A stretch of 64,000 nt of DNA from Calditrichia bacterium (GTDB lineage Bacteria; Calditrichota; Calditrichia; Calditrichales; J004). How positions within the stretch are numbered: the stretch's first letter is position 1; every line of letters starts with the position of its first letter. Positions 1-10,156 of this stretch are shown in pieces. The DNA lies in the NCBI GenBank assembly GCA_020635035.1, contig JACKAO010000001.1, positions 490,899-554,898 on the forward strand. The letters run 5' to 3'. Below the pieces are notes generated by a model. It was not told the origin of the DNA, did not search any database, and was given only the letters and a program-made list of their open reading frames with translations. Position numbers and translations under genes: made by a program.

Positions 1-844
1 CAACTGTCCTGTCGTTAACTTTAATATGCCCACTGACACCAACCTGGCCACCTATTGTAACATTCCTGCCTATTTCCGTACTTCCGGCAACCCCAGCCTG
101 GGCTGCCATTACGGTATTCTCACCAACGATACAATTATGTGCTATCTGGATAAGATTATCAAGCTTAACACCATCTTTAATGATGGTAGAACCCATTGTT
201 GCACGATCAATGGTTGAATTTGCTCCAATTTCAACATTATTTCCGATGATTACATTTCCCAGTTGCGGAATTTTCTCATAAGAATCGCCTTTTGGGGCAA
301 ACCCAAAACCATCACTCCCTACAACCACGCCATTATGAAAAATAGCATTGTTCCCAACAACGCAATCTTCCCTGATACTGACATTTGGATAAAAAATGCA
401 GTTATCACCAATTTTAACATTATCGAGAATAACAACTCCCGGATAAAACGTACAGTTATTGCCAACCGCACAATCCGAACCAATGTATACAAAAGGAGCT
501 ATATTGCAGTCATTTCCAATTACAGCAGTAGAATTTATCTGCGCATTTTGGGATATACCTTTAAAACTTAGTTCTCTTTCAGGTGTAAACAGCTTTAAAA
601 CAAATAAAAACCCCATATAAGCATTGTCCACTTTTATATGAGGTATTTCCAGATCTTTTATATTGTTATCTACAATAACAGCACTGGCTTTGGTCTGAGC
701 AAGAAAGTGTTTATACTTTGGATTGGCAAGAAATGTAATCTGGCCTTCCGTGGCACTTTCTATTTTTGCAGGACCACTTATTTCAATATTTCCATCACCT
801 GAAAATGAACCATGTAAATACTTTGCGATTTCTTCAAGTTTCAT
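1..844 (-). CDS. lpxD: UDP-3-O-acylglucosamine N-acyltransferase LpxD (3' end beyond window)
   Basis: Third enzyme of lipid A synthesis; it N-acylates UDP-3-O-acylglucosamine in the cytoplasm. The start is the ATG read down from 844, giving MKLEEIAKYLHGSFSGDG, a typical LpxD N-terminal uridine-binding domain. From about residue 95 a left-handed beta-helix of hexapeptide repeats runs to the window edge. It contains FHNGVVVGSDGFGFAPKG and QIAHNCIVGENTVMAAQAG, the second carrying the family's catalytic His. About 281 of the usual 330-350 residues are present and the reading frame is open at position 1. It lies 11 bases downstream of ompH in the tamB-bamA-ompH-lpxD operon, a common envelope-assembly order. 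It implies a lipid A-containing outer membrane. Confidence 0.95.
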   Translation of the reverse strand, partial: MKLEEIAKYLHGSFSGDGNIEISGPAKIESATEGQITFLANPKYKHFLAQTKASAVIVDNNIKDLEIPHIKVDNAYMGFLFVLKLFTPERELSFKGISQNAQINSTAVIGNDCNIAPFVYIGSDCAVGNNCTFYPGVVILDNVKIGDNCIFYPNVSIREDCVVGNNAIFHNGVVVGSDGFGFAPKGDSYEKIPQLGNVIIGNNVEIGANSTIDRATMGSTIIKDGVKLDNLIQIAHNCIVGENTVMAAQAGVAGSTEIGRNVTIGGQVGVSGHIKVNDRTV

Positions 845-855
845 TTTCACGATTA

Positions 856-1380
856 CTATTTTTTACCTGCGCCTTTATTCAGTTCATCAAGAACTTGTTG
901 AGTAATATCATGTGCCGGTTTGGCCCAAAGAATTCCTACAGCTCCATCAAAAATAAAATCATACCCTTCATCTTCACCGATTTTTTTAATGACAGCATTG
1001 ATTTTATCAAGAACGGGTTGCCCGAGTTCAGCCTGTTTTTTATAAATTTCACCCTGGGGACCAAGTTTTTCATATTTATACTTTTCGATCTCCATTGCTT
1101 TTTGCTGCATCATGCGTTCTTTTTCCTGTTTTTTCTCTGGGCTTAAAAGCAGGCTTTGTGATTCAATTTCATCAAGCAAAGTCTGATACTCTTTAACTAA
1201 CTGATCGTATTCTGCCTGGTATTTGTTTTGTATCTCAGTAAGTTTGTTCTGAACACCTTTATATTCTTCAAATTCATTTAAAACTCTTTGTGAATGAACA
1301 TAAGCAAGCTTTTGAGCAAAAGCAGGTGTTAACACCATTGTTGTTAGCACTAGTATGAATAGCAATTTTACTGATTTCAC
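856..1380 (-). CDS. OmpH/Skp family periplasmic chaperone
   Basis: Periplasmic chaperone of the OmpH/Skp family, which holds unfolded outer-membrane proteins for BamA. The 174-residue product has a signal peptide (residues 1-22, cleaved near AFA-Q) and a long charged helical region (about 35-110) typical of the coiled-coil tentacles. The start is GTG at 1380, chosen because a strong AGGAGG lies just upstream (around 1387-1392). It sits between bamA and lpxD on the same strand, the classic genomic position of this chaperone. Length and layout fit the family; the client range is inferred from homologues. Confidence 0.92.
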   Translation of the reverse strand: MKSVKLLFILVLTTMVLTPAFAQKLAYVHSQRVLNEFEEYKGVQNKLTEIQNKYQAEYDQLVKEYQTLLDEIESQSLLLSPEKKQEKERMMQQKAMEIEKYKYEKLGPQGEIYKKQAELGQPVLDKINAVIKKIGEDEGYDFIFDGAVGILWAKPAHDITQQVLDELNKGAGKK

Positions 1381-1456
1381 GAAGTTCCTCCTGTAAAAAT
1401 AGTGTTTTTGTCTTTAAGTGAGTAATAAACTACAACTTTTTAATTTAGCTAATTGT

Positions 1457-3769
1457 TTAAAATCTTCCAAATTGAAAGTGAACTTTCCAACGCCCTTCCC
1501 TGTTGCCCAGTTTATCGTAATAATCAAAACCATAACCAAAGTCGATCCCGATAATACCAACAAGTGGCATGAATAAACGAATACCCGCACCAAGCGAACG
1601 CCGTAATTCAAATGGATTTGTTTCACCGATTGTTGACCAGGCATTTCCACCTTCCGCAAAAAGCAAACCAAAAATGGTTGGATTCGGAGCAATGGGGAAA
1701 CGCAATTCGAGTGTGGATTTTACCATCGATTTACCACCGATTGGCTGTCCACTGCTGGTTAAGGGACCAACCTGACCGTCATCATACCCTCGTAATCCTT
1801 CAGCAAACCCAAGGCCACTTCCACCAAGATAAAAATATTCACCGAAAAGGATGCTTGTGTCATCTTTCAATTCTTTAATCAAGCCATATTTATTCTGGGC
1901 ATATAAAACTAAATTAGCTGGAAGCGGAATAAACCATTCCGATGAAAATATTGTTTTAAAAAAGTGCTGTTGACCGCCAAAGGGACCACCGGATAATTCT
2001 GTAGTGAGTGAATGTGCCGTTCCTTTTGTTGGAAATTCAGGGTTATTCCTGCTATCACGTGAAATAATCTGCGTCAGACTAAACTGAGTTGTACGGCCTT
2101 CACGATAGATGGATAATAACTGCGAGTCGCTGATGTTGGAAATTCTGGTTTCTGCAGCACGGAAAATCCAGTCTCCGCGGAAATAGTTGTCAGGCCAGCG
2201 GAATCTGCGGCCCAATCTCACCGAAGCACCACGATCATTACGGGTCCAGGGATAATATCCACCGCCTGTACGGGTATCAAATAAAGAGAACCCGCCAAGT
2301 GTGGGTGTGTCAAAAAGCCATGGTTCAGTAAAACTTATGGAAAATGAACGGTAAATACGTCCGAACTGCCAATCTATTGCTAAACGTTGACCATCTCCTC
2401 CACTGAACGGATGTGCCATGGAAAAATTATTAAAAGTGAGTCCTATGCTTCCGATCAGACCATCACGCTGGCTGTAGCCTGCGGACATATTAGCCATATC
2501 CGTTGATTTTTCTTCAACTTCAACTTTAAGATTTACATGTTTTGAGTCATCTGGAATAAGCCGGACATCCGGTGTAATATTACTGAAATAGTTCAGAATC
2601 ATCAGGTCACGAATTGATCGCTCCAGCTTGGCACTATTAAATTTATCACCCGGATGCAGTTTAAATTCCCGGCGGATTACTTTTTCATGAGTTTTTGTAT
2701 TGCCGGTAATTTGCACTTCTTTAATTCTTACAACGTTACCTTCTGTTATTGAAAAATTTATATTTAATGTATCATTCTCAACAGGAATTTCCTGTGGCAC
2801 AATACTTGCGAAAAGATAACCCTGGTTGTAATAAAGTTTTTGCAATCTGTCACGGATGCCTTCATCATATTTCTTTTGGTCATAGACATCACCGCGCTGG
2901 ATATCGAGAGTGAAGGCTAATTCTTCATCAGTGAAAATCTCATTGCCGTCAAATTTTATATCGCCGAAATAATATTTATTTCCTTCATAAACCCAGATAT
3001 CAATATACAAATCCTGCTTATCATCGCTATAGTGTAATGAATCACGCAAAACTTCCGCGTCGCGATAACCATTTTCCTTGTAATACTGAACAACCAGGTT
3101 TTTATCTTCTTCAAACTTTTTAGGATCAAAATCTGCACTGCGCCACCAGCGGTCTTCCTGGATTTCCTCCATTGCGTCTTTTAAATCATCATCATCGAAA
3201 GCCTTGTTATTATGAAAGGTTATTTTTTCAACCTGGACTTCTGCGCCTTCTGTGATGTTAATATTAAGATCAACTTTTTGGTCAGCAACATATGAAGTAT
3301 CTATAGTAAGCTCGGCAAGCAGGAAACCTTCATCAAAATACTTTTTAAGAATGCGCTGTTTCATTTGCGACATTTTAAAAGGAGTGACTACCATCCCGCG
3401 GTAGGTATCCAGTTCATCTTCGATTTCATCTTTAGAAAGTTCATCATAACCTGATATATTAACAAGGTTCAGGCGTGGATATTCCTGCACTTTAATCAGT
3501 ATGTCTATCCCATCAATTGATTGATTGGTTACATAAATCTGGATATCAGAAAAGATACGAAGCGCCCAAAGATTCTTAATCGCCTGCTGGATATCTTCAC
3601 CGGTAATTTCCATACCGGATGCAAGCCCGGAGTTTAATCTGATTGAACTGGCATCTGCACTTTTATTTCCTTCGACAGTTATTGCATTTATTACAATTTT
3701 CTGTGCCTGCGCATGTACAAGAGTGGTTAAAAACATTAATAATAGTATTGTGGCGAAAAATTTTCGCAA
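1457..3769 (-). CDS. bamA: Outer membrane assembly factor BamA (Omp85)
   Basis: Central subunit of the BAM complex that inserts beta-barrel proteins into the outer membrane. The 770-residue product has a signal peptide ending near VHA-Q (residue 20), about five POTRA repeats (roughly residues 25-420), then a C-terminal Omp85 barrel. Typical barrel segments are GLRGYDDGQVGP and the terminal beta signal ending in FQFGRF with a final Phe. The start is TTG at 3769, supported by GGAGG at 3775-3779; there is no better ATG before the signal sequence. The first codons overlap a short palindrome (3753-3767). It is 13 bases downstream of tamB and upstream of ompH. Confidence 0.96.
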   Translation of the reverse strand: MRKFFATILLLMFLTTLVHAQAQKIVINAITVEGNKSADASSIRLNSGLASGMEITGEDIQQAIKNLWALRIFSDIQIYVTNQSIDGIDILIKVQEYPRLNLVNISGYDELSKDEIEDELDTYRGMVVTPFKMSQMKQRILKKYFDEGFLLAELTIDTSYVADQKVDLNINITEGAEVQVEKITFHNNKAFDDDDLKDAMEEIQEDRWWRSADFDPKKFEEDKNLVVQYYKENGYRDAEVLRDSLHYSDDKQDLYIDIWVYEGNKYYFGDIKFDGNEIFTDEELAFTLDIQRGDVYDQKKYDEGIRDRLQKLYYNQGYLFASIVPQEIPVENDTLNINFSITEGNVVRIKEVQITGNTKTHEKVIRREFKLHPGDKFNSAKLERSIRDLMILNYFSNITPDVRLIPDDSKHVNLKVEVEEKSTDMANMSAGYSQRDGLIGSIGLTFNNFSMAHPFSGGDGQRLAIDWQFGRIYRSFSISFTEPWLFDTPTLGGFSLFDTRTGGGYYPWTRNDRGASVRLGRRFRWPDNYFRGDWIFRAAETRISNISDSQLLSIYREGRTTQFSLTQIISRDSRNNPEFPTKGTAHSLTTELSGGPFGGQQHFFKTIFSSEWFIPLPANLVLYAQNKYGLIKELKDDTSILFGEYFYLGGSGLGFAEGLRGYDDGQVGPLTSSGQPIGGKSMVKSTLELRFPIAPNPTIFGLLFAEGGNAWSTIGETNPFELRRSLGAGIRLFMPLVGIIGIDFGYGFDYYDKLGNREGRWKVHFQFGRF

Positions 3770-3782
3770 GCCTGCCTCCGTG

Positions 3783-6700
3783 TTAGAATGAAAAAGAATG
3801 TCTTAGACGTATTTTAAAATCTTCAAGGTATTGTTTTTGGTTTTCAAAGTTATAATAACCAAGAAGTTCCCTGTCCCACTCAAATTCAAGGAGAATATTC
3901 TGGAAAAATCTGTACTCTAGTCCCAGCGAGTGGTTAAAATCATACCCTGTTTCAGTATTTTCATATACCGAAACCAATTGTCCGGTATATGTTAGATAAA
4001 GATCTTCACTAATATATTTGCCAATAGTTACTTCTGAGCTTGACATTAAAAACAGATAAGGTACATCTGTCGAAAGTGGATTAATAAATGGATTAACATC
4101 CTGGTTATTTATCTGCTTCCCTAAACTGGAATAAAACAAATTTCTTGCAATGCTTGAGTTGAACCGCACAAGATCCATACCCAAACCGCGTTCCAAGGCC
4201 CTTTCAATTGGCCTGAGAAGCGGACGTATCAGATATTTATCAGTTAAGGCACCGCCCACATTCGTTGCTTTTTCTTTAAAATTTTCAACGGAATAACCAA
4301 GATATGCTAAAACCTGTTCCTGTGTTTCACCAATCGTTGGATCAGCGGAGACCAGTTTAAACTTGAAATCTTCCCAGCTGCCTGATTGTCTGATCTGGCC
4401 AGTTTCCTGATCGATAGCATACAATTGCAGATAAATTGTTTTTGGAACGGCGCCAACACTATCACGAATAGTTGTCCAGGCGCGGCCGGATACATCCGGA
4501 TAATCTTTATGTTTAGAAAATTCCAGTGCAAACCGGTCTACCTTAAAATTCTGATCGAGATATTCAAGTTGACCGCGTGTTGATTCAAGACTGCCGATCG
4601 GTTTAAAAGTTCCTTTATCGATGATCCCTGCAAAGCTTAAACCCTGGCTATTTTCATCAACTGTAATCTCTGCATGAACATTGTCAATATAAGCCGGAAG
4701 ATCTCTTATATAAAGCACATCTTCTCCCGCTTTTAATGTAACATCCCATTCCATATTTGTTAAAAACTGCACAGCTGTAGATGGTTTTTCCGAAGGATTG
4801 TTACTTACAAGAAACGGATATGTGATTGTTGCATCATTTAAAGTAATTAATCCATAAGCAAGGGGATGTTTTAAAGGTCCGGCAAGGTAAAATGTTTCAT
4901 TTTTAGCTTTCCCTGATAAATGAATTCGTCCCAGATCTTCATCCTGCATAAGTCCGGGGATATTCAGGAAAACCCCATCACCACTGGTTTCCATTGCAAG
5001 AATTCCAAAATCAAGATCGAGCCCTTTAAAATCCCAGTGCTCCAGTTTTTTTCCGGATGTAGTTTTTACATTCCGCACCGTTTGAATCTTAAGAAAATCA
5101 TCATCAACATTAGCTGTAAGATTATTAATATTAAAGCGCTTAGTGCCTTCTTTTAATGACATATTAGCACTTATATTGCTTATATGCTTTGCAACATCTT
5201 TCATCCAGAGTTCACCCCGTTCCAGCTTAATCTCCGCGGCAACCAGCTTTATTTCATCTGTCGTACCTTTAAATTTCAGGGCGATATCCGCCAATGATGC
5301 ACCATCGCGAAAAAACGGTTCCCAATGTGGAATCAGTCCCAGAATATCGCCATCAAAATTTACGGCTAAGTCTACTTCTTTACGACTGTTTAAAGGGAAG
5401 CTGCCAATACTGTATAAATGATAATGGCCTTTTCTCCCTATAAAAAAACGCTGAAGTTCTATTTCGTGGTTTTTATAGTCAAATAAATCTTTGTCTTCGG
5501 TTGGAATATCCACAAGTGAAACTTCAATGTTATCGAATTCAATACCATCCAAACGGCCATTATGAATTTTCAGATCAGCTTCCAGATGTGGGCGGTCCGT
5601 GGTTCCTTTTATCTGAAGATTATAACCTGCAATCCCTGTTAATAAATTATTATCATTATCAAATGTTTTTAATAAAGTAGGCACATCAAGCTCATCTCCA
5701 CTCAAAGATCCCATTATTTGATTACTAAGCAGGCCCCATTCCAGAGAACCGGAAAGAATTTTATAATTGTTATGAAAAATACGGATAGTATCTGCAAGGA
5801 CTTTTGTTCTGTCGATCGTACAATGCAAACGCGGCTGATAGTAACCGACTTCATTTAAAACAAATTTTTCACCTGAAAGTGCCACATCAACTTTTGGATC
5901 TTTTATAGTACCGGATATTTTTAGCGATCCGTTTATTTCTCCCTGTTTACGATAATCATCAGCAATATATTTATCTGAAAAGGCTTCAAAAACTTTGAAA
6001 TTAGTTATATCAATATTGCCCTGAAGCTCTTCTTCACTTTTAAGATTTATAAAAAAACGTCCTTCAATACCTTCATCGAAAGCAAAATAACTACCAAGAA
6101 AGCGATCATCGAAATCCGCTTCATATTTACCATTCAGATTTTTAAAAAATATACTACCGTTTACCTTTTTATGCTTTTCCAGTATATCCTTTAAATTTGT
6201 TGTTAACTGAAAAACGGTGTCTGCAGATGTTTTGTCAAAAGCCAGGACTCTTCCCTGCAAATTGTCAAAAGTTCCTGTTAACTTTGCTTCTGTTTTTATA
6301 GAATTAAAAATAGATGTTAGTATTTTATCAGAAGAGAGTACAGAAAAGGGAAAGTTTGTGACAGTCGCATATTCAATATTTGGCGAGATTAAATAATTAT
6401 TTACTTTAAATTTCCCATTGAATCCCTTCGTATCAGGACTGCTGATATCCAGCCAGACTGATTTTTGGTCAGCCCTGAGATTTCCATCTAAGGTTAATAG
6501 CGTGTCAAATCCTGTGATATGATATTTGATTTTTCCGCTGGAAGTTTTGGTTCGCGTATTCAAATCCAGGCTGGCATTGATAATATGTTTTACATTGCTT
6601 ATGTGGTCAAATAAAACATGTTCTGCTGACAGATAGTCAGCTTTAAAATTAAGACGAATATTACTCTGATCTATATTATAACTTCCTGATGCCGCGATCT

Positions 6701-7910
6701 GAAAGCTATCCTTTTCTGCTGAAAGTGCACTTATATCCAGCTTTGAATTTCTATAAGTGAACTGTGCGAAGAATCTGTCAAAATCACTGTGATAAAAGGA
6801 AAAATCTCTCGAAGAAAGCGAGCCTTCAAGTTTTATGTCTTTTAAATCTGTGGAAAATTTAAATTCAGCTTCCAGGTGACTTCCATTGAATAGTTCAACC
6901 GGCAATATTTCTTCAAAACTGGCCATAACAAGACTTTTGGTTGTTGCACTTCCTGTAAAGACAGGATTAAAAATAGTTTTAGATTTACCTTTGAACTGAA
7001 TAGTATTGCCAAGATAATCAAGCGTTGAGTTATCGATAGTAATTGCGTTGTCTTCAACATCTAAATTAATGTTCAGATTATTAAAGATATTGTTTTTATA
7101 AGTTACAGAAGTGTTTACAATATTCAGATTTCCGGTGATAGATACCGAATCTAAAGCAGTGAGCTTTCCGCTAATGTTGAAATCACCATAAGCTGTTCCG
7201 TCAATATATAAACTATCCACAATATCTTTTAAAGTATTCTCTTCAATTTTATTATCAACCAGACTTATTTGAGAATTAAAATATTGTGAGATTTTATCAT
7301 AAGTTAAGTCGAGATTAAAATTCGCGTTTTCTGCTGCAAGCGCATTGCCTTTAACTGAAATTTTCAGTACCCGGTCATCTTTAGACGTCAACCATCCATT
7401 TAGGTTTCCAGCATAACTGATTAACTTTCCTTGTTTATTTTCATAAAGTATTTGCGCCTTATTTATTCTCAGAATATTAAGAGCATAAAGCTGGGAAATC
7501 TCGGCCACAAGATTTGTTTCAATAGAATCCGTGATTAACGAATCGTTTTTAACACCTTGATGCAATATTATGCGGGGCTCATTAAGATATATTTCCCGAA
7601 TCGCCTTTTGTGGTTCAGAAAAAGAAGACATTAGTTTCAGAAGATTATAGTCAAAAACTATCTCATTAACTTTTACTTCAACTTTTTTATTTGCCGATAA
7701 AAATGCAACCTGGCTGATTTCGAATTTGCCCAAGCCAATTTCAATCTTATCAAGATCAAGGTGATGACCTTTGCCTGCAAAAACGGATTCAATAAAATAA
7801 TTTTTAACGGGTTCATCCAGCCCGCTGACACGCAGCAGGAAAGGAGCTAAAGTAATTAAAATACCCAGGCTGGATATTATGATACTTATAATTACTAAAT
7901 TTTTTTTCAT
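3783..7910 (-). CDS. tamB: TamB-like translocation and assembly module protein (DUF490)
   Basis: Very long AsmA/TamB-family protein (1375 residues) thought to bridge inner and outer membranes and to help outer-membrane protein assembly or lipid transport. It has an N-terminal membrane anchor (about residues 5-28), then a long stretch rich in alternating beta-strands (GxLxxxG patterns) typical of the hydrophobic-groove repeats. The C-terminal TamB domain lies around residues 1010-1375 and ends in an amphipathic beta-strand with terminal Phe (RLRHSFSF). It is the first gene of the tamB-bamA-ompH-lpxD operon, and the pairing with bamA supports the call. A 9-bp inverted repeat (7919-7943) lies just upstream of the ATG, where no clear Shine-Dalgarno is visible. 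Confidence 0.88.
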   Translation of the reverse strand: MKKNLVIISIIISSLGILITLAPFLLRVSGLDEPVKNYFIESVFAGKGHHLDLDKIEIGLGKFEISQVAFLSANKKVEVKVNEIVFDYNLLKLMSSFSEPQKAIREIYLNEPRIILHQGVKNDSLITDSIETNLVAEISQLYALNILRINKAQILYENKQGKLISYAGNLNGWLTSKDDRVLKISVKGNALAAENANFNLDLTYDKISQYFNSQISLVDNKIEENTLKDIVDSLYIDGTAYGDFNISGKLTALDSVSITGNLNIVNTSVTYKNNIFNNLNINLDVEDNAITIDNSTLDYLGNTIQFKGKSKTIFNPVFTGSATTKSLVMASFEEILPVELFNGSHLEAEFKFSTDLKDIKLEGSLSSRDFSFYHSDFDRFFAQFTYRNSKLDISALSAEKDSFQIAASGSYNIDQSNIRLNFKADYLSAEHVLFDHISNVKHIINASLDLNTRTKTSSGKIKYHITGFDTLLTLDGNLRADQKSVWLDISSPDTKGFNGKFKVNNYLISPNIEYATVTNFPFSVLSSDKILTSIFNSIKTEAKLTGTFDNLQGRVLAFDKTSADTVFQLTTNLKDILEKHKKVNGSIFFKNLNGKYEADFDDRFLGSYFAFDEGIEGRFFINLKSEEELQGNIDITNFKVFEAFSDKYIADDYRKQGEINGSLKISGTIKDPKVDVALSGEKFVLNEVGYYQPRLHCTIDRTKVLADTIRIFHNNYKILSGSLEWGLLSNQIMGSLSGDELDVPTLLKTFDNDNNLLTGIAGYNLQIKGTTDRPHLEADLKIHNGRLDGIEFDNIEVSLVDIPTEDKDLFDYKNHEIELQRFFIGRKGHYHLYSIGSFPLNSRKEVDLAVNFDGDILGLIPHWEPFFRDGASLADIALKFKGTTDEIKLVAAEIKLERGELWMKDVAKHISNISANMSLKEGTKRFNINNLTANVDDDFLKIQTVRNVKTTSGKKLEHWDFKGLDLDFGILAMETSGDGVFLNIPGLMQDEDLGRIHLSGKAKNETFYLAGPLKHPLAYGLITLNDATITYPFLVSNNPSEKPSTAVQFLTNMEWDVTLKAGEDVLYIRDLPAYIDNVHAEITVDENSQGLSFAGIIDKGTFKPIGSLESTRGQLEYLDQNFKVDRFALEFSKHKDYPDVSGRAWTTIRDSVGAVPKTIYLQLYAIDQETGQIRQSGSWEDFKFKLVSADPTIGETQEQVLAYLGYSVENFKEKATNVGGALTDKYLIRPLLRPIERALERGLGMDLVRFNSSIARNLFYSSLGKQINNQDVNPFINPLSTDVPYLFLMSSSEVTIGKYISEDLYLTYTGQLVSVYENTETGYDFNHSLGLEYRFFQNILLEFEWDRELLGYYNFENQKQYLEDFKIRLRHSFSF

Positions 7911-7918
7911 TTTTTGTC

Positions 7919-7943
7919 AGAAGTAAAACGATCATTTACTTCT
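7919..7943. repeat. 9-bp inverted repeat in the tamB leader
   Basis: AGAAGTAAA (7919-7927) is followed after 7 bases by its exact reverse complement TTTACTTCT (7935-7943). The element ends 8 bases before the tamB start codon, so it could be an operator or an mRNA hairpin affecting translation of the envelope operon. No T-run follows, so it is not a terminator. Its role is unknown. Confidence 0.5.
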
Positions 7944-8060
7944 CAGGTGTATCCAATTTTACTTTTATATTTTGAGTATCTACTGAAATAAATGCAATTG
8001 TGTTCCAAATAGCTGGTAAATTTAAACAAAGCAGGCGCTTAAGTCCATTTATAATAAAGC

Positions 8061-8095
8061 AAAAAAAATGCGTGCCACAAACTGCGACACGCATT
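8061..8095 (-). terminator. Rho-independent terminator of the Fe-S oxidoreductase gene
   Basis: On the minus strand an 8-bp stem AATGCGTG/CACGCATT (8067-8074 with 8088-8095) encloses a 13-base loop and is followed by a run of about eight T (8061-8068). It lies 19 bases past the stop of the gene at 8115-10109 and separates it from tamB. Confidence 0.85.
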
Positions 8096-8114
8096 ACTCA
8101 AAAAAATTATTTTT

Positions 8115-10109
8115 TTATATTAGCTGTTCTGCAACTATTTCTGCGATATCCTTAACTTCCAGCTTTGAATCGAGTTCATTACCGGCATCAGTCATCATTG
8201 TCATGCAGAATGGACAACCTGTTCCGACAACTGAACCACCGGTTTGCTGAGCTTCCTTAAAACGTTCCCGCCGAACAGCTTCTGTTCCCTTCTCTTCTTC
8301 TTTCCACATTTGTGCACCACCGGCTCCGCAGCAAAAACTATTATTTTTTGACCGGCTCATTTCAACAAGATTTGCTCCGGAAGCTGCCAATAAATTTCTG
8401 GGCGCATCGTATTCGTTATTATGCCTCCCTAGATAGCATGGATCGTGAAAAGTAACAGAGTGTCCGTTTTTTTCTTTTTGCTTTATTTTGCCTTCATTTA
8501 TCAATTGGTTTATAAACTGACTATGATGCATTACTTCATAATTGCCGCCCAATTGCGGATATTCATTTTTTAGAGTGTTCATACAATGCGGACACTGAGT
8601 GATAATCATTTTAAAGTTAAAACTGTTTAATGTTTCTATATTATTCATCGCCAGCATTTGATACAGATACTCATTACCTGAGCGTCGTGCAGGATCTCCG
8701 GTGCAGGATTCCTTTTTTCCAAGGATACCATAATTTACACCTGCTGCGTTTAATATCTTGATCATCGATTTAGTGACTTTTACATTACGGTCATCAAACG
8801 AACCGGAACAACCAATCCAATAAAGAATCTCAGTATTCTCATTAATTCTCGGGACGTTTAATCCTTCTGCCCAATCTTCACGTGAAGATGCGGCGATTCC
8901 CCAAGGATTGCCCTGGTTTTCCAGGTTTTTATAGGTGGTTGCCAATTCAGGGGCCATGCTTCCTTCCTCAAGAACCAGGTACCGGCGCATATCCACAATC
9001 CGGTCAATAAATTCAATAAACAACGGACAGGCATCTTCACATGCTTTGCAGGTTGTACATCCCCAAAGCACCTCGTTTTTAATTACATCACCAACAAGAT
9101 TATTACCTTTAAATTCCTGACTCTCTTTATTTGCTGCTAGTTGCAGGAGAAAAGGAGTCTTCTCTTCATAAAGATGATGACGCATGTTTATATTAATCTC
9201 TTTTGGATTAAGCAGTTTCCCTGTATTATAAGCCGGACAAACACTTTGACAGCGACCACATTCAGTACAGGTATATACATCCAGAAGATCTTTCCAGGTC
9301 GTATGCTCGATTTGAGATACACCAAAATTCTCGGCTTCTTCCAGCTCAATATGGCGTAGTGTCCCAAAATTAAAGCGCTGCAGAAAAACATTCGGCAATG
9401 AAGTAATTACATGAAAATGTTTAGAGTTTGGTAACAGGTTCAGAAAAAATAATAATGATACAATGTGCAGCCACCAGGAAATATCATAAACAATTTCCAG
9501 GTTTTCCACAGCCATTCCGCTAAAAAATTTTGCAAACAGATCGCTCATCGGAGACAATTCTGCCTGCAAGCCTGCTGCAGTTTTAGCACCGCCTGTTAAA
9601 AAGTCTGTTAACATTAGAATACCGATCAGCACTAAAACCAAAATAGCTTCACCAGATAAAGTCACACGTTTTGGTTTTAAAACCAACCTTCTGAACAGTG
9701 CAATCACAACCATTATCAAAACAATTACTTCGAAAATATCCCTGAAAACAGTATAGGCATCTCCTAACAATCCTTCAGGTCCGAAGAAAGGTAAATGAAA
9801 TCCTGCTACTAAACCGTTTCCAATTAAATGAATCGTATTTACTGAAACAGCTACAAAACCCCAGAAAATAAAAGCATGCATTATGCCTGCACCACGAAAT
9901 CTTTTATCCAGAATCCTGCCCTGGCCCAGAAAGAATTTCAGAACAGCAATAATTCTTTTCCCGACATTGTCCCACCGAACAGAAGGTTCGCTTTTTGCCA
10001 GCTTTAAAATCTTAAATCTCTTGTAAATGAAATACGCAAAAGCTGAGAGTGAAACTAAAAGTATGAGCAGGTAAATGATCATACCTGCCGGTGAGTCAGT
10101 CGGTCTCAT
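8115..10109 (-). CDS. Membrane Fe-S oxidoreductase, FadF / ETF:quinone oxidoreductase-like
   Basis: Predicted membrane-bound Fe-S protein passing electrons between a soluble carrier (probably electron-transfer flavoprotein) and the quinone pool. The 664-residue protein has an N-terminal domain of about five membrane segments (residues 8-240) resembling the nitrate reductase gamma/HdrE cytochrome b unit. Two 4Fe-4S motifs follow, CTECGRCQSVCP (281-292) and CTTCKACEDACP (361-372), then two CCG (HdrB-like) domains with HDPCYLGRHN and FCCGAGG. This architecture matches FadF/YwjF-type proteins. No etfAB genes are adjacent in the window, so the partner is inferred. It ends at a clear terminator (8061-8095). 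It could instead serve another acyl-CoA or lactate dehydrogenase system. Confidence 0.8.
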   Translation of the reverse strand: MRPTDSPAGMIIYLLILLVSLSAFAYFIYKRFKILKLAKSEPSVRWDNVGKRIIAVLKFFLGQGRILDKRFRGAGIMHAFIFWGFVAVSVNTIHLIGNGLVAGFHLPFFGPEGLLGDAYTVFRDIFEVIVLIMVVIALFRRLVLKPKRVTLSGEAILVLVLIGILMLTDFLTGGAKTAAGLQAELSPMSDLFAKFFSGMAVENLEIVYDISWWLHIVSLLFFLNLLPNSKHFHVITSLPNVFLQRFNFGTLRHIELEEAENFGVSQIEHTTWKDLLDVYTCTECGRCQSVCPAYNTGKLLNPKEININMRHHLYEEKTPFLLQLAANKESQEFKGNNLVGDVIKNEVLWGCTTCKACEDACPLFIEFIDRIVDMRRYLVLEEGSMAPELATTYKNLENQGNPWGIAASSREDWAEGLNVPRINENTEILYWIGCSGSFDDRNVKVTKSMIKILNAAGVNYGILGKKESCTGDPARRSGNEYLYQMLAMNNIETLNSFNFKMIITQCPHCMNTLKNEYPQLGGNYEVMHHSQFINQLINEGKIKQKEKNGHSVTFHDPCYLGRHNNEYDAPRNLLAASGANLVEMSRSKNNSFCCGAGGAQMWKEEEKGTEAVRRERFKEAQQTGGSVVGTGCPFCMTMMTDAGNELDSKLEVKDIAEIVAEQLI

Positions 10110-10156
10110 AAAAGCTTCCTTTCATAAAAATGAAAAGTTAACACAATACTACTTTA

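Noticed and set aside
766..1146. 126-residue plus-strand ORF
   Set aside because: Overlaps the ompH and lpxD reading frames on the other strand and has no support.
8061..8095. Hairpin considered as a small RNA or riboswitch
   Set aside because: A simple stem followed by a T-run just after a stop codon; a terminator explains it fully.
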